A stretch of 64,000 bases of DNA from an uncultured Clostridia bacterium (GTDB taxonomy: Bacteria > Bacillota > Clostridia > Lachnospirales > CAG-274): NCBI GenBank assembly GCA_944376805.1, contig CALWDX010000006.1:30020-94019 (forward strand), written 5' to 3'. The notes under the pieces were generated by a model. That model worked only from the letters and a program-made list of their open reading frames with translations. It made no database searches and was not told the DNA's origin. The position numbers and the translations under genes are program-made. Positions 55,353 through 64,000 of the stretch are shown in pieces; positions within the stretch are counted from its first letter, which is position 1, and each line of letters starts with the position of its first letter.

Positions 55353-55937
55353 TTATTTCTTTTTATTAAGATTTTTTGCAAATTCGCAAACAGTTTGCCT
55401 ACATAAACAATATCTACAATGTACAAAACTACAATTTGCTTCACCTTCGCCAGTTTTTAACATATATCGCATATCTTCTAATATATTTAAAACACATTTT
55501 CTTAAACGTCTGGTATTTCTTATTGTAAATGAATAATCATTATATATAAGTTTACCTTTTTTTACTCTATAACCATATAAGTCTTTAATAATTAAAAAAT
55601 ATGCTACTAGTTGCATTAAATCGCCAGTATGAGGCATAGGTTCATCTTTTATGCTCCCACTTTTAAGTTCTATTACATAACAAGTATTAAATTTTTTAAA
55701 TACAAAATCTGGTTTACCTTGTATATTATATTTTTCTGAATAAAGTATTTTTTTGTATATAACATTAGATTTTTTATTTTTAGCATTTTGGTCTGTATAA
55801 AATAATCTATAACCAAAAGGGGCTAACCCTCTAGATTTACTTTTTTTTATAGGTTTAGGTTTAAATAATATTAATACTAATAAAGTAATAATAATAACAA
55901 GAGTTATTACCAAATATTCACTAATTTTAATATCCAT
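55353..55937 (-). CDS. Cas4-like membrane-bound PD-(D/E)XK nuclease, C-terminal half
   Basis: 194 residues. Membrane helix at 8-27, then a nuclease core: Asp77 in GKPDFVF, Glu90 and Lys92 in YVIELKSGS, and the QxxxY motif Gln109-Tyr113 (QLVAY). The C-terminus has a cysteine cluster, C169, C174, C177, C179 and C184, where Cas4 proteins place three of their four Fe-S ligands. The N-terminal Fe-S cysteine is missing here but present in the upstream gene. The ATG lacks a ribosome-binding site and lies 30 bases inside the preceding gene, so translation may depend on it. Confidence 0.75.
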   Translation of the reverse strand: MDIKISEYLVITLVIIITLLVLILFKPKPIKKSKSRGLAPFGYRLFYTDQNAKNKKSNVIYKKILYSEKYNIQGKPDFVFKKFNTCYVIELKSGSIKDEPMPHTGDLMQLVAYFLIIKDLYGYRVKKGKLIYNDYSFTIRNTRRLRKCVLNILEDMRYMLKTGEGEANCSFVHCRYCLCRQTVCEFAKNLNKKK

Positions 55938-56290
55938 AATAATAAAACTGTCAAAAATCCTAAAACTATAAATAATACAATAAATCTAGTAATTAATATT
56001 GACTTTCTTTTTTCTAAAAAATCATCGTGAAAGGCTACACCTCTTTTAAAATTTTCTAATGTTTTATATTTAAATTCATTTTCTTTATTTTTAGCTTTGT
56101 ATTTAAATTGGTTTTGTTTTGTTTTGTACTTAAATTGATTTTGTTTTGTTTTATATTTAAATTCTTTTCCAGTTTTATAGCTTTCTCTAATATTTTTTTG
56201 TCCATAAAGTCTTTCATAATACCAACTGTATTGACAATAACAATATTTATTTATCTCATTGGCAGATATTTTTTCACTATCATTATACAT
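55907..56290 (-). CDS. Cas4-like N-terminal half with membrane helix
   Basis: 127 residues. Residues 8-30 (ISANEINKYCYCQYSWYYER) follow the Cas4 N-terminal cysteine motif; GVAFHDDF (His88) matches the Cas4 G...H element. Between them are four tandem copies of a 9-residue unit (FKYKTKQNQ). A membrane helix at 98-124 ends the protein. With the next gene, all Cas4 elements are present in order, divided by a pair of helices. No CRISPR array or cas1 is near. Confidence 0.65.
   Translation of the reverse strand: MYNDSEKISANEINKYCYCQYSWYYERLYGQKNIRESYKTGKEFKYKTKQNQFKYKTKQNQFKYKAKNKENEFKYKTLENFKRGVAFHDDFLEKRKSILITRFIVLFIVLGFLTVLLLWILKLVNIW
56051..56164 (-). repeat. In-frame tandem repeats encoding FKYKTKQNQ
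   Basis: Four copies of about 27-30 bases inside the first Cas4-like gene; the middle two are nearly identical, pointing to recent expansion by slippage. Confidence 0.7.
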
Positions 56291-57231
56291 TAAAATGTAG
56301 TTTTCCTAATATTTCTTGCTAACATTTTATGATAACCAACCCAGTTACCATTGGTGTTATCGGCTAATATTGCATCTTCATACATTTTAACTTTTGCATC
56401 TAGTTCATCTGCACAATGTAAAATAAATGCTTCTATTGTTTTAGGTCTTTTAGGTGAGCCAAATTCATATTCTCCATGATGAGAAATTATACTATGTTTT
56501 AAAAGTGACTTTAATTGATGTGGAAAATTTTCTATTTTATTTGTTTCTTTTGTTACAAGCTCTGTACCTATAATAATATGTCCTAAAAGTTGTCCATCAT
56601 CTGTATAGTCGTTATCTGGAAAAGGTGATAATTCAAACATTTTACCAACATCATGTAAAAGTGCAGAGGCTATAAGTATATCTCTGTTTACATTACTATA
56701 ATGTTTAGATAAAAAGTCACAAATTTCACATATAGACAAACTATGCTCTAAAAGACCACCCATATAGCTATGGTGCATACTTTTAGCTGCTGAATGTATT
56801 TTAAATCTTTCTCTTAATTCATTATTTTTAATATAAATATTTTCTAAAAGTATTTTAATATATTGATTTTCTAAACTGTTTATAATATTTACAATTTTTT
56901 TATAAAGTTCTTCAATATTTTTATCTGTTGAAGGTATATAGTCCATAGGGTTATATTCGCCTTCTTCACTACGTCTAATTTTTCTTATATTAAGTTGTGG
57001 TTCATTTTGATATGATAAAACTGTACCATCTATTTTTATAAAATCATTTTCTTCAAAACTTTGTATTTGATTATTAAGTTCCCAAACTTTAGCATTTATA
57101 GTGCCTGTTTTATCTTGAAGAAGTAACGAAAGGTAGTTTTTACCAGCACGTGATTTTAAAGTTTGCTTTTTTTTGCAAAGATAATGCTCAACTACTGTTT
57201 CATCTATTTTTAAATCTGATATATATCTCAT
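56290..57231 (-). CDS. YhaM-like 3'-5' exoribonuclease (OB fold + HD domain)
   Basis: 313 residues. N-terminal OB fold (NYLSLLLQDKTGTINAKVWE), C-terminal HD hydrolase with GGLLEHSLSI, LLHDVGKMFEL, ISHHGEYEFGSPKRP and HCADELDAK. These are the YhaM/CBF1 hallmarks. Role: Mn2+-dependent trimming of RNA and perhaps DNA 3' ends. Its stop overlaps the next ATG by one base (TAATG). Confidence 0.9.
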   Translation of the reverse strand: MRYISDLKIDETVVEHYLCKKKQTLKSRAGKNYLSLLLQDKTGTINAKVWELNNQIQSFEENDFIKIDGTVLSYQNEPQLNIRKIRRSEEGEYNPMDYIPSTDKNIEELYKKIVNIINSLENQYIKILLENIYIKNNELRERFKIHSAAKSMHHSYMGGLLEHSLSICEICDFLSKHYSNVNRDILIASALLHDVGKMFELSPFPDNDYTDDGQLLGHIIIGTELVTKETNKIENFPHQLKSLLKHSIISHHGEYEFGSPKRPKTIEAFILHCADELDAKVKMYEDAILADNTNGNWVGYHKMLARNIRKTTF

Positions 57232-57281
57232 TAATAAACCTCCAAATTTTTTATAATATAAATATACTATGTAAATATAAA

Positions 57282-58223
57282 TTAGTCAAACTTTTTAAGT
57301 GCTTTATTGCTAGAATAATTAAAAAGTCGACCTTGAAACCTATTTTCAGCTATCATTTTTTCTATTATATTGTCTCTTATTTTCCACCAACTCATACCCC
57401 AATTTGAAAATAAAGTAAATTCTTCTGGAGCTCTACTTATAATACGTTGTATTGCTATATCAGGTGACAAATATTCTAAAAATGTTATAACTTTTTCTAT
57501 GTAATCTTCAACAGGTAGCATAGTAAACTCATTGTTTAAATATTGTTTAGCAAGTATTGTATTTTTTTCAATGTAAAGGGCATGTAATTTTACAAAGTTT
57601 GTATTTAAAACAGATATTATTTTAGCTGTTTCTATTGTATCTTCTATTGTGTCCCAAGGTAAATTCAATATTATATGTGTACACACATTAAAATTATAAG
57701 ATTTTATAAAATTTACTGCTTGAATATATTCTGCTAATGTATGTCCTCTATTTATTTTATTTAAAGTTTTATAGTTAACTGTTTGTAAACCTAATTCTAT
57801 TGTTATATCTATATTATAACTATTCTTTATATTTTTTAAAACTTCTAAATATTCAATACTTATACAATCTGGCCTTGTAGATATAGAAATATCTACTATA
57901 TCTTCCATTACTGCTTCATTTACATATTTTTCAAATAAATCAAGTGGAATATATGTATTAGAGTAGCTTTGAAAATATGCTATAAATTTTTTTGCATTAA
58001 ATTTTTTTGTTATATGTTCTTTATTTTTTAAAAGTTGTTCTTTTATAGATAAATTAGCAGATAAATTTTCAAAACCTACTCCTTTATCTCCACAATAAGT
58101 GCAACCACCATAACCTACATTACCATCTCTATTTGGGCAATTAGTTTCCTTTAATGATATAGGGAGTTTATATACTTTTTCTCCATATTTTTCTTTTAAA
58201 TATTTTGAATATTCTTTATACAT
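57282..58223 (-). CDS. Radical SAM protein, TIGR01212 (YhcC) family
   Basis: 313 residues. Cluster region CPNRDGNVGYGGCTYCGDKG and GKPSFIAYFQ-like KKFIAYFQSYSNTY, STRPDC, ELGLQTVNYKTLNKINRGHT and HIILNLPWDT match the TIGR01212/YhcC family. Its reaction is not established; the neighbouring genes modify or degrade RNA, suggesting a related role. First gene of the minus-strand run to 51786. Confidence 0.88.
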   Translation of the reverse strand: MYKEYSKYLKEKYGEKVYKLPISLKETNCPNRDGNVGYGGCTYCGDKGVGFENLSANLSIKEQLLKNKEHITKKFNAKKFIAYFQSYSNTYIPLDLFEKYVNEAVMEDIVDISISTRPDCISIEYLEVLKNIKNSYNIDITIELGLQTVNYKTLNKINRGHTLAEYIQAVNFIKSYNFNVCTHIILNLPWDTIEDTIETAKIISVLNTNFVKLHALYIEKNTILAKQYLNNEFTMLPVEDYIEKVITFLEYLSPDIAIQRIISRAPEEFTLFSNWGMSWWKIRDNIIEKMIAENRFQGRLFNYSSNKALKKFD

Positions 58224-58303
58224 AAAATACCTTTCTAATCTATAATAATATAATAATTATAAATTAATTATATTAAATTTAAAATATATTTTCAAGAAAA
58301 CTA

Positions 58304-58333
58304 TTGACAATAACTAGATTTTTTTGTTAATCT
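58304..58333 (+). promoter_or_regulatory. Possible promoter of the topoisomerase pair
   Basis: TTGACA (58304-58309), 18 nt, TAATCT (58328-58333); the -10 is weak. Confidence 0.4.
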
Positions 58334-58406
58334 AAAAAACAGAGTAATTTTTTGTTTAAAATAATTAAAAAATATAAATATAAAAAATGAAAAAGGTAGG
58401 AGCTTT

Positions 58407-60389
58407 ATGGCAAAAAAAAATACAAAAAAAATATCTGAATATGGAAACGAAAGTATTACCTCTTTAAAAGGTGCTGATAGGGTAAGACTAAGACCTGCTG
58501 TAATTTTTGGTTCTGATGGTATTTTAGGTTGTAAACATTCTATTTTTGAAATATTATCAAATTCTATTGATGAAGCAAGAGAAGGTTTTGGAAATTTAAT
58601 TAAAATAGCATATTTTAAAGATAAATCTATATGTATAGAAGACAACGGTAGAGGTATACCTGTAGATTATAACCCTAAAGAAGAAAGATATAATTGGGAA
58701 CTCTTGTTTTGTGAACTTTATGCAGGTGGTAAATATCTTAATAATAGTGGTGAAAATTATGAGTTTAGTTTAGGGCTTAATGGACTTGGGCTTTGTTCTA
58801 CACAATATAGCTCTGAATATATGGACGTAGAAATTATTAGAGATGGTTATAAATATAGTTTACATTTTGAAAAAGGTGAAAATATAGGAGGCTTAAAAAA
58901 AGAAGAAACTAGTATAAAAACTACTGGTAGTAAAATACATTGGCGTCCAGATACTGAAGTTTTTACTGATATAAACATAGAAATTGATTATTTTAAAGAA
59001 ATTTTAAAAAGACAATGTGTAGTAAATGCTGGGCTTAAATTTGAACTTTATGATGAAGAAACAGATGAAACTTTTTATTTTTGTTATGAAGAAGGTATAA
59101 AAGATTATATAAAAGAAATAGCAGGTGAAAAGAGTTTTATAGAACCTGTTTATTATAGCCACGAAACAAAAGGTAAAGATAGAGAAGATAAAGATGAATA
59201 CAAACTCAAATTTGAAATGGCTTTTACTTTTAACAATGAAGTAAACATAGTAGAATATTATCACAACTCTAGCTTTTTAGAATATGGTGGTTCACCAGAT
59301 AAGGCAGTAAAATCTGCTTTTGTATTTGCTATTGATAAATATATAAAATCTAATAATTTATATAAAAAAGATGAAAAGAAAATAGTTTATTCTGATATAG
59401 AAGATAGTTTGATTATGGTTATAAATTCTTTTTCTACTCAAACAAGCTACGAAAATCAAACTAAAAAAGCTATAACTAATAAATTTATACAAGATGCTAT
59501 GACTGACTTTTTAAAAGAACGTTTAGAAGTCTATTTTATAGAAAATAAATCTGATGCTGATAAGATAGCTGATCAAGTTTTAATAAATAAAAGAAGTAGA
59601 GAAACTGCCGAAAAAACTAGAATAAATATTAAAAAGAAACTTACTGGTTCTTTAGATATGAACAATAGAGTAGAAAAATTTGTTAATTGTAGGTCTAAAG
59701 ATACTACTAAAAGAGAAATTTATATAGTTGAAGGTGATTCTGCTCTTGGTGCTTGTATGCAAGGGCGTGATGCAGAATTTCAAGGTATAATGCCTGTTAG
59801 GGGTAAAATATTAAACTGTTTAAAAGCTAACTATGATAAAATTTTTAATAGTGATATTATAACAGATTTATTAAGAGTATTAGGTTGTGGTGTTGAAATA
59901 AAAACTAAACATAATAAAGATTTAAATAGTTTTGACTTAAATCAACTTAGATGGAGTAAAATTATTATTTGTACAGATGCTGATGTAGATGGTTTTCAAA
60001 TAAGGACACTTATACTTACTATGCTTTATAAATTAGTGCCTACTTTAATAGAAGAAAAAAAAGTTTTTATTGCTGAATCTCCACTTTATGAAATTACAAC
60101 AGGTAAAAAAACTTATTTTGCATATTCTGAAAAAGAAAAAGCTGATATAATTAAAAAAATAAGTGGCAAATATCATATACAACGTTCAAAAGGTCTTGGT
60201 GAAAATGAACCTGAAATGATGTGGCAAACTACTATGAACCCTGAAACTAGAAAACTTGTTCAAGTTTTACCTGAAGATGTAGAAAAAACAAAAGAAATGT
60301 TTGAAATGTTACTTGGGGATAACTTAAAAGGTAGAAAAGAATATATAGAACAAAATGGTTATAAATATATAGACCTTACAGATATTTAA
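58407..60389 (+). CDS. Type II topoisomerase subunit B (divergent ParE/GyrB-like)
   Basis: 660 residues. GHKL ATPase (EILSNSIDEAREG, EDNGRGIPVDY, lid LGLNGLGLCSTQ where GyrB has GGLHGVG), transducer, and TOPRIM with YIVEGDSALGACMQGRD and ICTDADVDGFQIRTLIL; the RSKGLGENEPEMMW element is present. The His-to-Asn and other changes show a lineage apart from ordinary GyrB, which should lie elsewhere. With the next gene it forms a topoisomerase IV-like enzyme for decatenation. AGGTAGGAG upstream of ATG. Confidence 0.88.
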   Translation: MAKKNTKKISEYGNESITSLKGADRVRLRPAVIFGSDGILGCKHSIFEILSNSIDEAREGFGNLIKIAYFKDKSICIEDNGRGIPVDYNPKEERYNWELLFCELYAGGKYLNNSGENYEFSLGLNGLGLCSTQYSSEYMDVEIIRDGYKYSLHFEKGENIGGLKKEETSIKTTGSKIHWRPDTEVFTDINIEIDYFKEILKRQCVVNAGLKFELYDEETDETFYFCYEEGIKDYIKEIAGEKSFIEPVYYSHETKGKDREDKDEYKLKFEMAFTFNNEVNIVEYYHNSSFLEYGGSPDKAVKSAFVFAIDKYIKSNNLYKKDEKKIVYSDIEDSLIMVINSFSTQTSYENQTKKAITNKFIQDAMTDFLKERLEVYFIENKSDADKIADQVLINKRSRETAEKTRINIKKKLTGSLDMNNRVEKFVNCRSKDTTKREIYIVEGDSALGACMQGRDAEFQGIMPVRGKILNCLKANYDKIFNSDIITDLLRVLGCGVEIKTKHNKDLNSFDLNQLRWSKIIICTDADVDGFQIRTLILTMLYKLVPTLIEEKKVFIAESPLYEITTGKKTYFAYSEKEKADIIKKISGKYHIQRSKGLGENEPEMMWQTTMNPETRKLVQVLPEDVEKTKEMFEMLLGDNLKGRKEYIEQNGYKYIDLTDI

Positions 60390-60408
60390 TAAATAATAAG
60401 GAGTTTTT

Positions 60409-62580
60409 ATGAATAATTATATAGAACAACCAATAACTAAAACATTAGAATTAAATTATATGCCTTATGCTATGAGTGTTATTATATCTAGAGCTATACC
60501 TGAAATAGATGGCTTTAAACCTTCACATAGAAAATTATTATATACTATGTACTTAATGGGACTTTTAAAAGGAAATAGAACAAAATCTACTAATGTTGTT
60601 GGCCAAACAATGAAATTAAACCCTCATGGTGATATGGCTATTTATGAAACTTTAGTACGTCTTACAAGGGGTAATGATGCTTTACTTACTCCTTTTATAG
60701 ATTCTAAAGGTAACTTTGGTAAACAGTTTTCTAGGGATATGGCTTTTGCTGCTTCTAGGTATACAGAAGTTAAGCTAGATAAAATTTGCGAAGAAATATT
60801 TAAAAATATAGATAAAGATACAGTAGACTTTATTGATAACTATGATGGAAGTATGAAAGAACCTGTACTTTTTCCTACTACTTTTCCAAATATATTAGTT
60901 ACTAATAATCAAGGTATAGCTGTTAGTATGGCAAGTTCTATTTGTAGTTTTAATTTAAAAGAAGTTTGTGATGTTACTATAAAGTTTATTAAAAATGAAA
61001 ACATTGATATTAAAAAATATTTAAAAGCACCTGATTTTTCTAGTGGTGGAGAACTTATTTATAATGAAAAAGAAATAAATAATATATATCAAACTGGGCG
61101 TGGTAGTTTTAAACTTAGAGGAAAATATAGATTTGATAAGAAAAATAGTCTTATTGAAATTTATGAAATACCTTATACTACAACTGTTGAAGCTATTATT
61201 GATAAAATCATTAATCTTGTAAAAACTAATAAAATTAAAGAAATAAATGATGTTAGAAATGAAACTGATAAAAATGGTTTAAAAATTGCCATTGATATTA
61301 AAAAAAGTGCTAATGCAGAATTACTTATGCATAAATTGTATTCTATGACACCACTTAGTGATAGTTTTAGTTGTAATTTTAATGTACTTATTGATGGTGT
61401 ACCTAAAACTATGGGTGTAAAAGAAATTCTTACAGAGTGGTTAAAATTTAGAATACAATGTATAAAAAGACAAACGGCTTATGATTTAGAAAAGAAAAAA
61501 GCTAAACATCATCTTTTAAGTGGGCTTTCTAAAATATTGTTAGATATAGACAAAGCTATTTCTATTATTAGAGATACAGAAGAAGATAATATGGTTATAC
61601 CTAATCTTATAGATGGATTTAATATAGATAAAGAACAAGCTGAATATATAGCTGAAATAAAACTTAGAAATCTTAATAAAGAATATCTTTTAAATCGTGT
61701 AAAAGAGCGTGAACAGTTAGAAAAAGATATGAAAGAATTAAAAGATATATATGATAGTGAAGAACTTATTAAAAATATAATATGTATGGAGCTTAAAGAA
61801 GTATCTAAAAAACACGGAAAACCAAGAAAAACAGAAATAATATATCATGAAGAAGTAAAAGAAATAGAAGAACACGAACTTATAGAAGATTATACAGCAA
61901 AATTTTTCTTAACAAAAGAAAACTATTTTAAAAAAGTTACTTTAGTTTCTTTACGTTCTTCTGGGGAGCATAAATTAAAAGATGAAGATGTTATTGTTCA
62001 AGAAATAGAAGCTAACAATAAAGCTGAAATAATTTTCTTTTCTGATAAATCAAATGTGTATAAAATAAAAGCATATGATATACCAGAAGTAAAGGTTAGT
62101 AATATAGGGCATTATTTACCTAATATTTTAGGTATGGAAGAAGATGAAAATATATTATATTTTGTTATAACAAATGATTTTAAAGGACATATGTTATTTG
62201 TATTTGAAAATGGTAAAATAGCTAAAATACCTTTAGAGGCTTATCAAACTAAAGTTAATAGAAAAAAACTTATAAATGCTTATAGTGATAAAAGTAACTT
62301 AATAAGTATTAAATATATTTTAGAAGATAGAGATATTATTTTAATTAGGGATAATGTAAAAGCAATTTTAGTAAATACTAGTTTAATAGAAGAAAAGACT
62401 ACAAAGTCTTCAATGGGTATTAGTGTATTAGTTAATGATAAAAATAGTAAAGTTACTTATTGTTTAGAAAATGATGAATTTTTATGTGAAAGTATAGAAT
62501 ATTATCGCATTACAGAGCTTCCAGTAAACCCTAATTTGATATTAGATAATGATAAAAAGAAAAATAAGTTTTTAAAATAG
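60409..62580 (+). CDS. Type II topoisomerase subunit A (divergent ParC/GyrA-like)
   Basis: 723 residues. Breakage-reunion domain from YMPYAMSVIISRAIPEIDG to the catalytic Tyr118 in AFAASRYTE; coiled-coil arm; a C-terminal domain shorter than GyrA's, without a GyrA box that I can see. At the quinolone-determining site the sequence is NPHGDMAIYE: Met76 replaces the usual Ser and Glu80 the usual Asp. AAGGAG precedes the ATG; 19 bases after the B subunit. Confidence 0.88.
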   Translation: MNNYIEQPITKTLELNYMPYAMSVIISRAIPEIDGFKPSHRKLLYTMYLMGLLKGNRTKSTNVVGQTMKLNPHGDMAIYETLVRLTRGNDALLTPFIDSKGNFGKQFSRDMAFAASRYTEVKLDKICEEIFKNIDKDTVDFIDNYDGSMKEPVLFPTTFPNILVTNNQGIAVSMASSICSFNLKEVCDVTIKFIKNENIDIKKYLKAPDFSSGGELIYNEKEINNIYQTGRGSFKLRGKYRFDKKNSLIEIYEIPYTTTVEAIIDKIINLVKTNKIKEINDVRNETDKNGLKIAIDIKKSANAELLMHKLYSMTPLSDSFSCNFNVLIDGVPKTMGVKEILTEWLKFRIQCIKRQTAYDLEKKKAKHHLLSGLSKILLDIDKAISIIRDTEEDNMVIPNLIDGFNIDKEQAEYIAEIKLRNLNKEYLLNRVKEREQLEKDMKELKDIYDSEELIKNIICMELKEVSKKHGKPRKTEIIYHEEVKEIEEHELIEDYTAKFFLTKENYFKKVTLVSLRSSGEHKLKDEDVIVQEIEANNKAEIIFFSDKSNVYKIKAYDIPEVKVSNIGHYLPNILGMEEDENILYFVITNDFKGHMLFVFENGKIAKIPLEAYQTKVNRKKLINAYSDKSNLISIKYILEDRDIILIRDNVKAILVNTSLIEEKTTKSSMGISVLVNDKNSKVTYCLENDEFLCESIEYYRITELPVNPNLILDNDKKKNKFLK

Positions 62581-62660
62581 ATAAAACAAAATAAAGTTAT
62601 AAAAAAGGACTTTTTTACATATATTTTTATAAAAATAAAATATGTAGGAGGTCTTTTTTT

Positions 62661-64000
62661 ATGGAAATTTTAAAGAAAGATATAACAATAGATAAAAAAG
62701 TAGGAAAAGAAACTAGCCAAGTTTTAATAGAGGGGGATATTATAGTTCCAGATACAAAACCAGATATAGATACAGTTTTAGAAGCTAATGGAACAGCATA
62801 TATAGATAGTAAAGACATAGTTAATGATAGAATAACTTTTAAAGGTAATTTAGACATAAATGTTTTATTTGTTGCAAAAGGTGACAGTAAACCTATATAC
62901 AATATGCAATGTACATATCCTATTAATGATTTTATAAATATGGAAGGTATAGACAAGAGTATGACTGTTTTTACTACTTGTACTATTACAAATTTAGATT
63001 ATAAACTTATAAATGATAGAAAAGTAAGTTTTAGGGCTATTTTAGATGTTACTTCTGAAGTTTTAGCTAAAGAAAATATAGAGGCAGTTTCTACAATAGA
63101 TGGACTTGATGAAAAACAAATGAAAGTAACTAATATTAATGTAAATAGAATAGCTTGTACAAAATTTGACCGTTTTAATATAAAAGATGATATAGAAATA
63201 TCTAGTGGTAGACCTAATATTAAAGAAATACTAGATGTGAATTTTAATATTATTAATAAGGACATAAGAACTCAACTAGAAAAAATAAATATATCTGGTG
63301 ATGTTAGAGCCTGTATACTTTATAAAAGTGATGAAGAAGATAGTATTATTACATATTTTGAACAAGATATACCTTTTAATGGTATAATAGAAGTTGAAGG
63401 TGCTACTGATGATATGATAGGTGATGTATATTTAGATATACAAGAAAAAAATACTCAAATTTTAGAAGATGTTGATGGAGAACCTAGAGTAATAGGTATA
63501 GATATTCATGTAGGATGTAATATTAAAGTTAGCTATGAAGATAAAATGAATATATTAGAAGACGCATATGCTTTAGATAAACAAATTAACATTGAAAAAA
63601 ATATGCAAAGTTATCCTATGTTAATTTGTAAAAATAAAAATCAAGCATCTATTAAAGAAATTATAAAATTAGATGAAGAATGTCCTCCTATTTTACAAGT
63701 TTTAAAAGTTTCTGGAAAACCTATTTTAGATAATATTGAAGTTTTAGAGGATAAAATTGTAGCTGAAGGTGTTATTGATTGTAAAATATTATATATTACA
63801 AATAGTGATGAATATCCTATGTATTGTTTTAATACAATTATACCTTATACACAAACTATTGATGCTAAAGGTACTAAACCTGAAGTAGCAAAAGTTGATA
63901 TTAATTCTTATATTGAACATATAGGTATTAATATGATGTCTGATAAAGATGTAGAAGTAAGATGTGCTATAAATTTTGATACAGTTGTAACTAAAGATAA
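62661..64000 (+). CDS. SPOCS-domain (DUF3794) spore-coat protein, SipL-like, 3' end outside the window
   Basis: Open from ATG 62661 (TAGGAGG eight bases upstream) to the window edge, 446 codons. MEILKKDITIDKKVGKETSQ and IVPDTKPDIDTVLEANGTAY are typical SPOCS starts; a second related unit begins with ILDVNFNIINKDIRTQ near residue 192 and a third with CPPILQVLKVSGKP near 342. SipL of Clostridioides difficile has this make-up followed by a LysM domain, which would lie beyond the window. Role: joins SpoIVA to build the spore coat base layer. The LysM end is needed to separate SipL from other SPOCS proteins. Confidence 0.8.
   Translation, partial: MEILKKDITIDKKVGKETSQVLIEGDIIVPDTKPDIDTVLEANGTAYIDSKDIVNDRITFKGNLDINVLFVAKGDSKPIYNMQCTYPINDFINMEGIDKSMTVFTTCTITNLDYKLINDRKVSFRAILDVTSEVLAKENIEAVSTIDGLDEKQMKVTNINVNRIACTKFDRFNIKDDIEISSGRPNIKEILDVNFNIINKDIRTQLEKINISGDVRACILYKSDEEDSIITYFEQDIPFNGIIEVEGATDDMIGDVYLDIQEKNTQILEDVDGEPRVIGIDIHVGCNIKVSYEDKMNILEDAYALDKQINIEKNMQSYPMLICKNKNQASIKEIIKLDEECPPILQVLKVSGKPILDNIEVLEDKIVAEGVIDCKILYITNSDEYPMYCFNTIIPYTQTIDAKGTKPEVAKVDINSYIEHIGINMMSDKDVEVRCAINFDTVVTKD

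Noticed and set aside
55907..55937. Programmed frameshift joining the two Cas4-like halves
   Set aside because: No X_XXY_YYZ heptamer or stable hairpin in the overlap; coupling or an old mutation is more likely than programmed slippage.

Overview
The window is AT-rich (low-20s to about 30% GC by eye), densely coded DNA from an endospore-forming Firmicute, most likely an anaerobe of class Clostridia. The evidence is direct: it carries spoIVFA-spoIVFB, spoIIAA-spoIIAB-sigF, spoIIGA-sigE and the start of a SPOCS-domain (SipL-like) spore-coat gene, all with Firmicute-type Shine-Dalgarno sites, together with clostridial gene pairs (TIGR03960/TIGR03936 upstream of an RNase E/G homologue). I cannot name the species. 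I saw no rRNA or tRNA gene, CRISPR array or insertion sequence.

Layout. 1-7.5 kb (+): end of a CbiK-like cobaltochelatase, a purine-type NCS2 permease, spoIVFA (split by a -1 frame change), spoIVFB, two tRNA/ribosome-maturation-type genes and rng. 7.6-12.4 kb (+): RNase Y, a HAD phosphatase and a large FAD oxidoreductase fused to SCP2-like and membrane domains. 12.7-18.2 kb (+): livJHMGF branched-chain amino acid importer plus a nitrilase-family amidase. 18.2-19.8 kb (+): Lsa-type ABC-F ribosome-protection gene with a leader peptide. 19.8-21.5 kb (-): a dead Imm1-like immunity gene, a DnaQ-type exonuclease and lexA. 21.7-25.1 kb (+): spoIIA operon, a small membrane protein and a lone sugar-ABC ATPase. 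25.2-33.0 kb (+): rpoB-rpoC behind a roughly 280-nt leader. 33.2-43.7 kb (-): cell-wall lipid-carrier transferase, upp, an arginine-phosphatase/RpiB fusion, Sua5, SEC-C protein; then degV, Lrp regulator, aminotransferase, topB, radA. 44.0-45.3 kb (+): CNNM/CorC transporter. 45.3-58.2 kb (-): small spore-type protein, a poly-HAMP chemoreceptor, a preQ1-riboswitch-controlled queuosine salvage pair, sigE-spoIIGA, and an operon with RNA-modification genes, two immunity-like proteins and a split Cas4-like nuclease. 58.4-64 kb (+): a divergent type II topoisomerase pair and the SPOCS gene.

Most notable observations. (1) spoIVFA is interrupted by a stop codon placed immediately after a perfect A_AAA_AAA slippery heptamer, followed after 6 nt by a 9-bp GC-rich hairpin; a -1 slip restores the LytM/M23 domain. 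This is a textbook programmed-frameshift cassette in a gene that controls an intramembrane sporulation protease. (2) A Cas4-like nuclease is divided into two overlapping genes, each with one membrane helix. (3) A preQ1-I riboswitch precedes the radical SAM/YhhQ pair and its 3' tail is complementary over 19 nt to the region just before the first gene. (4) The rpoB leader and the lsa leader each hold a short SD-led ORF and alternative pairings. (5) There are gene fusions (YwlE-RpiB; FAD-SCP2-membrane) and a 64-bp perfect palindrome between convergent genes.
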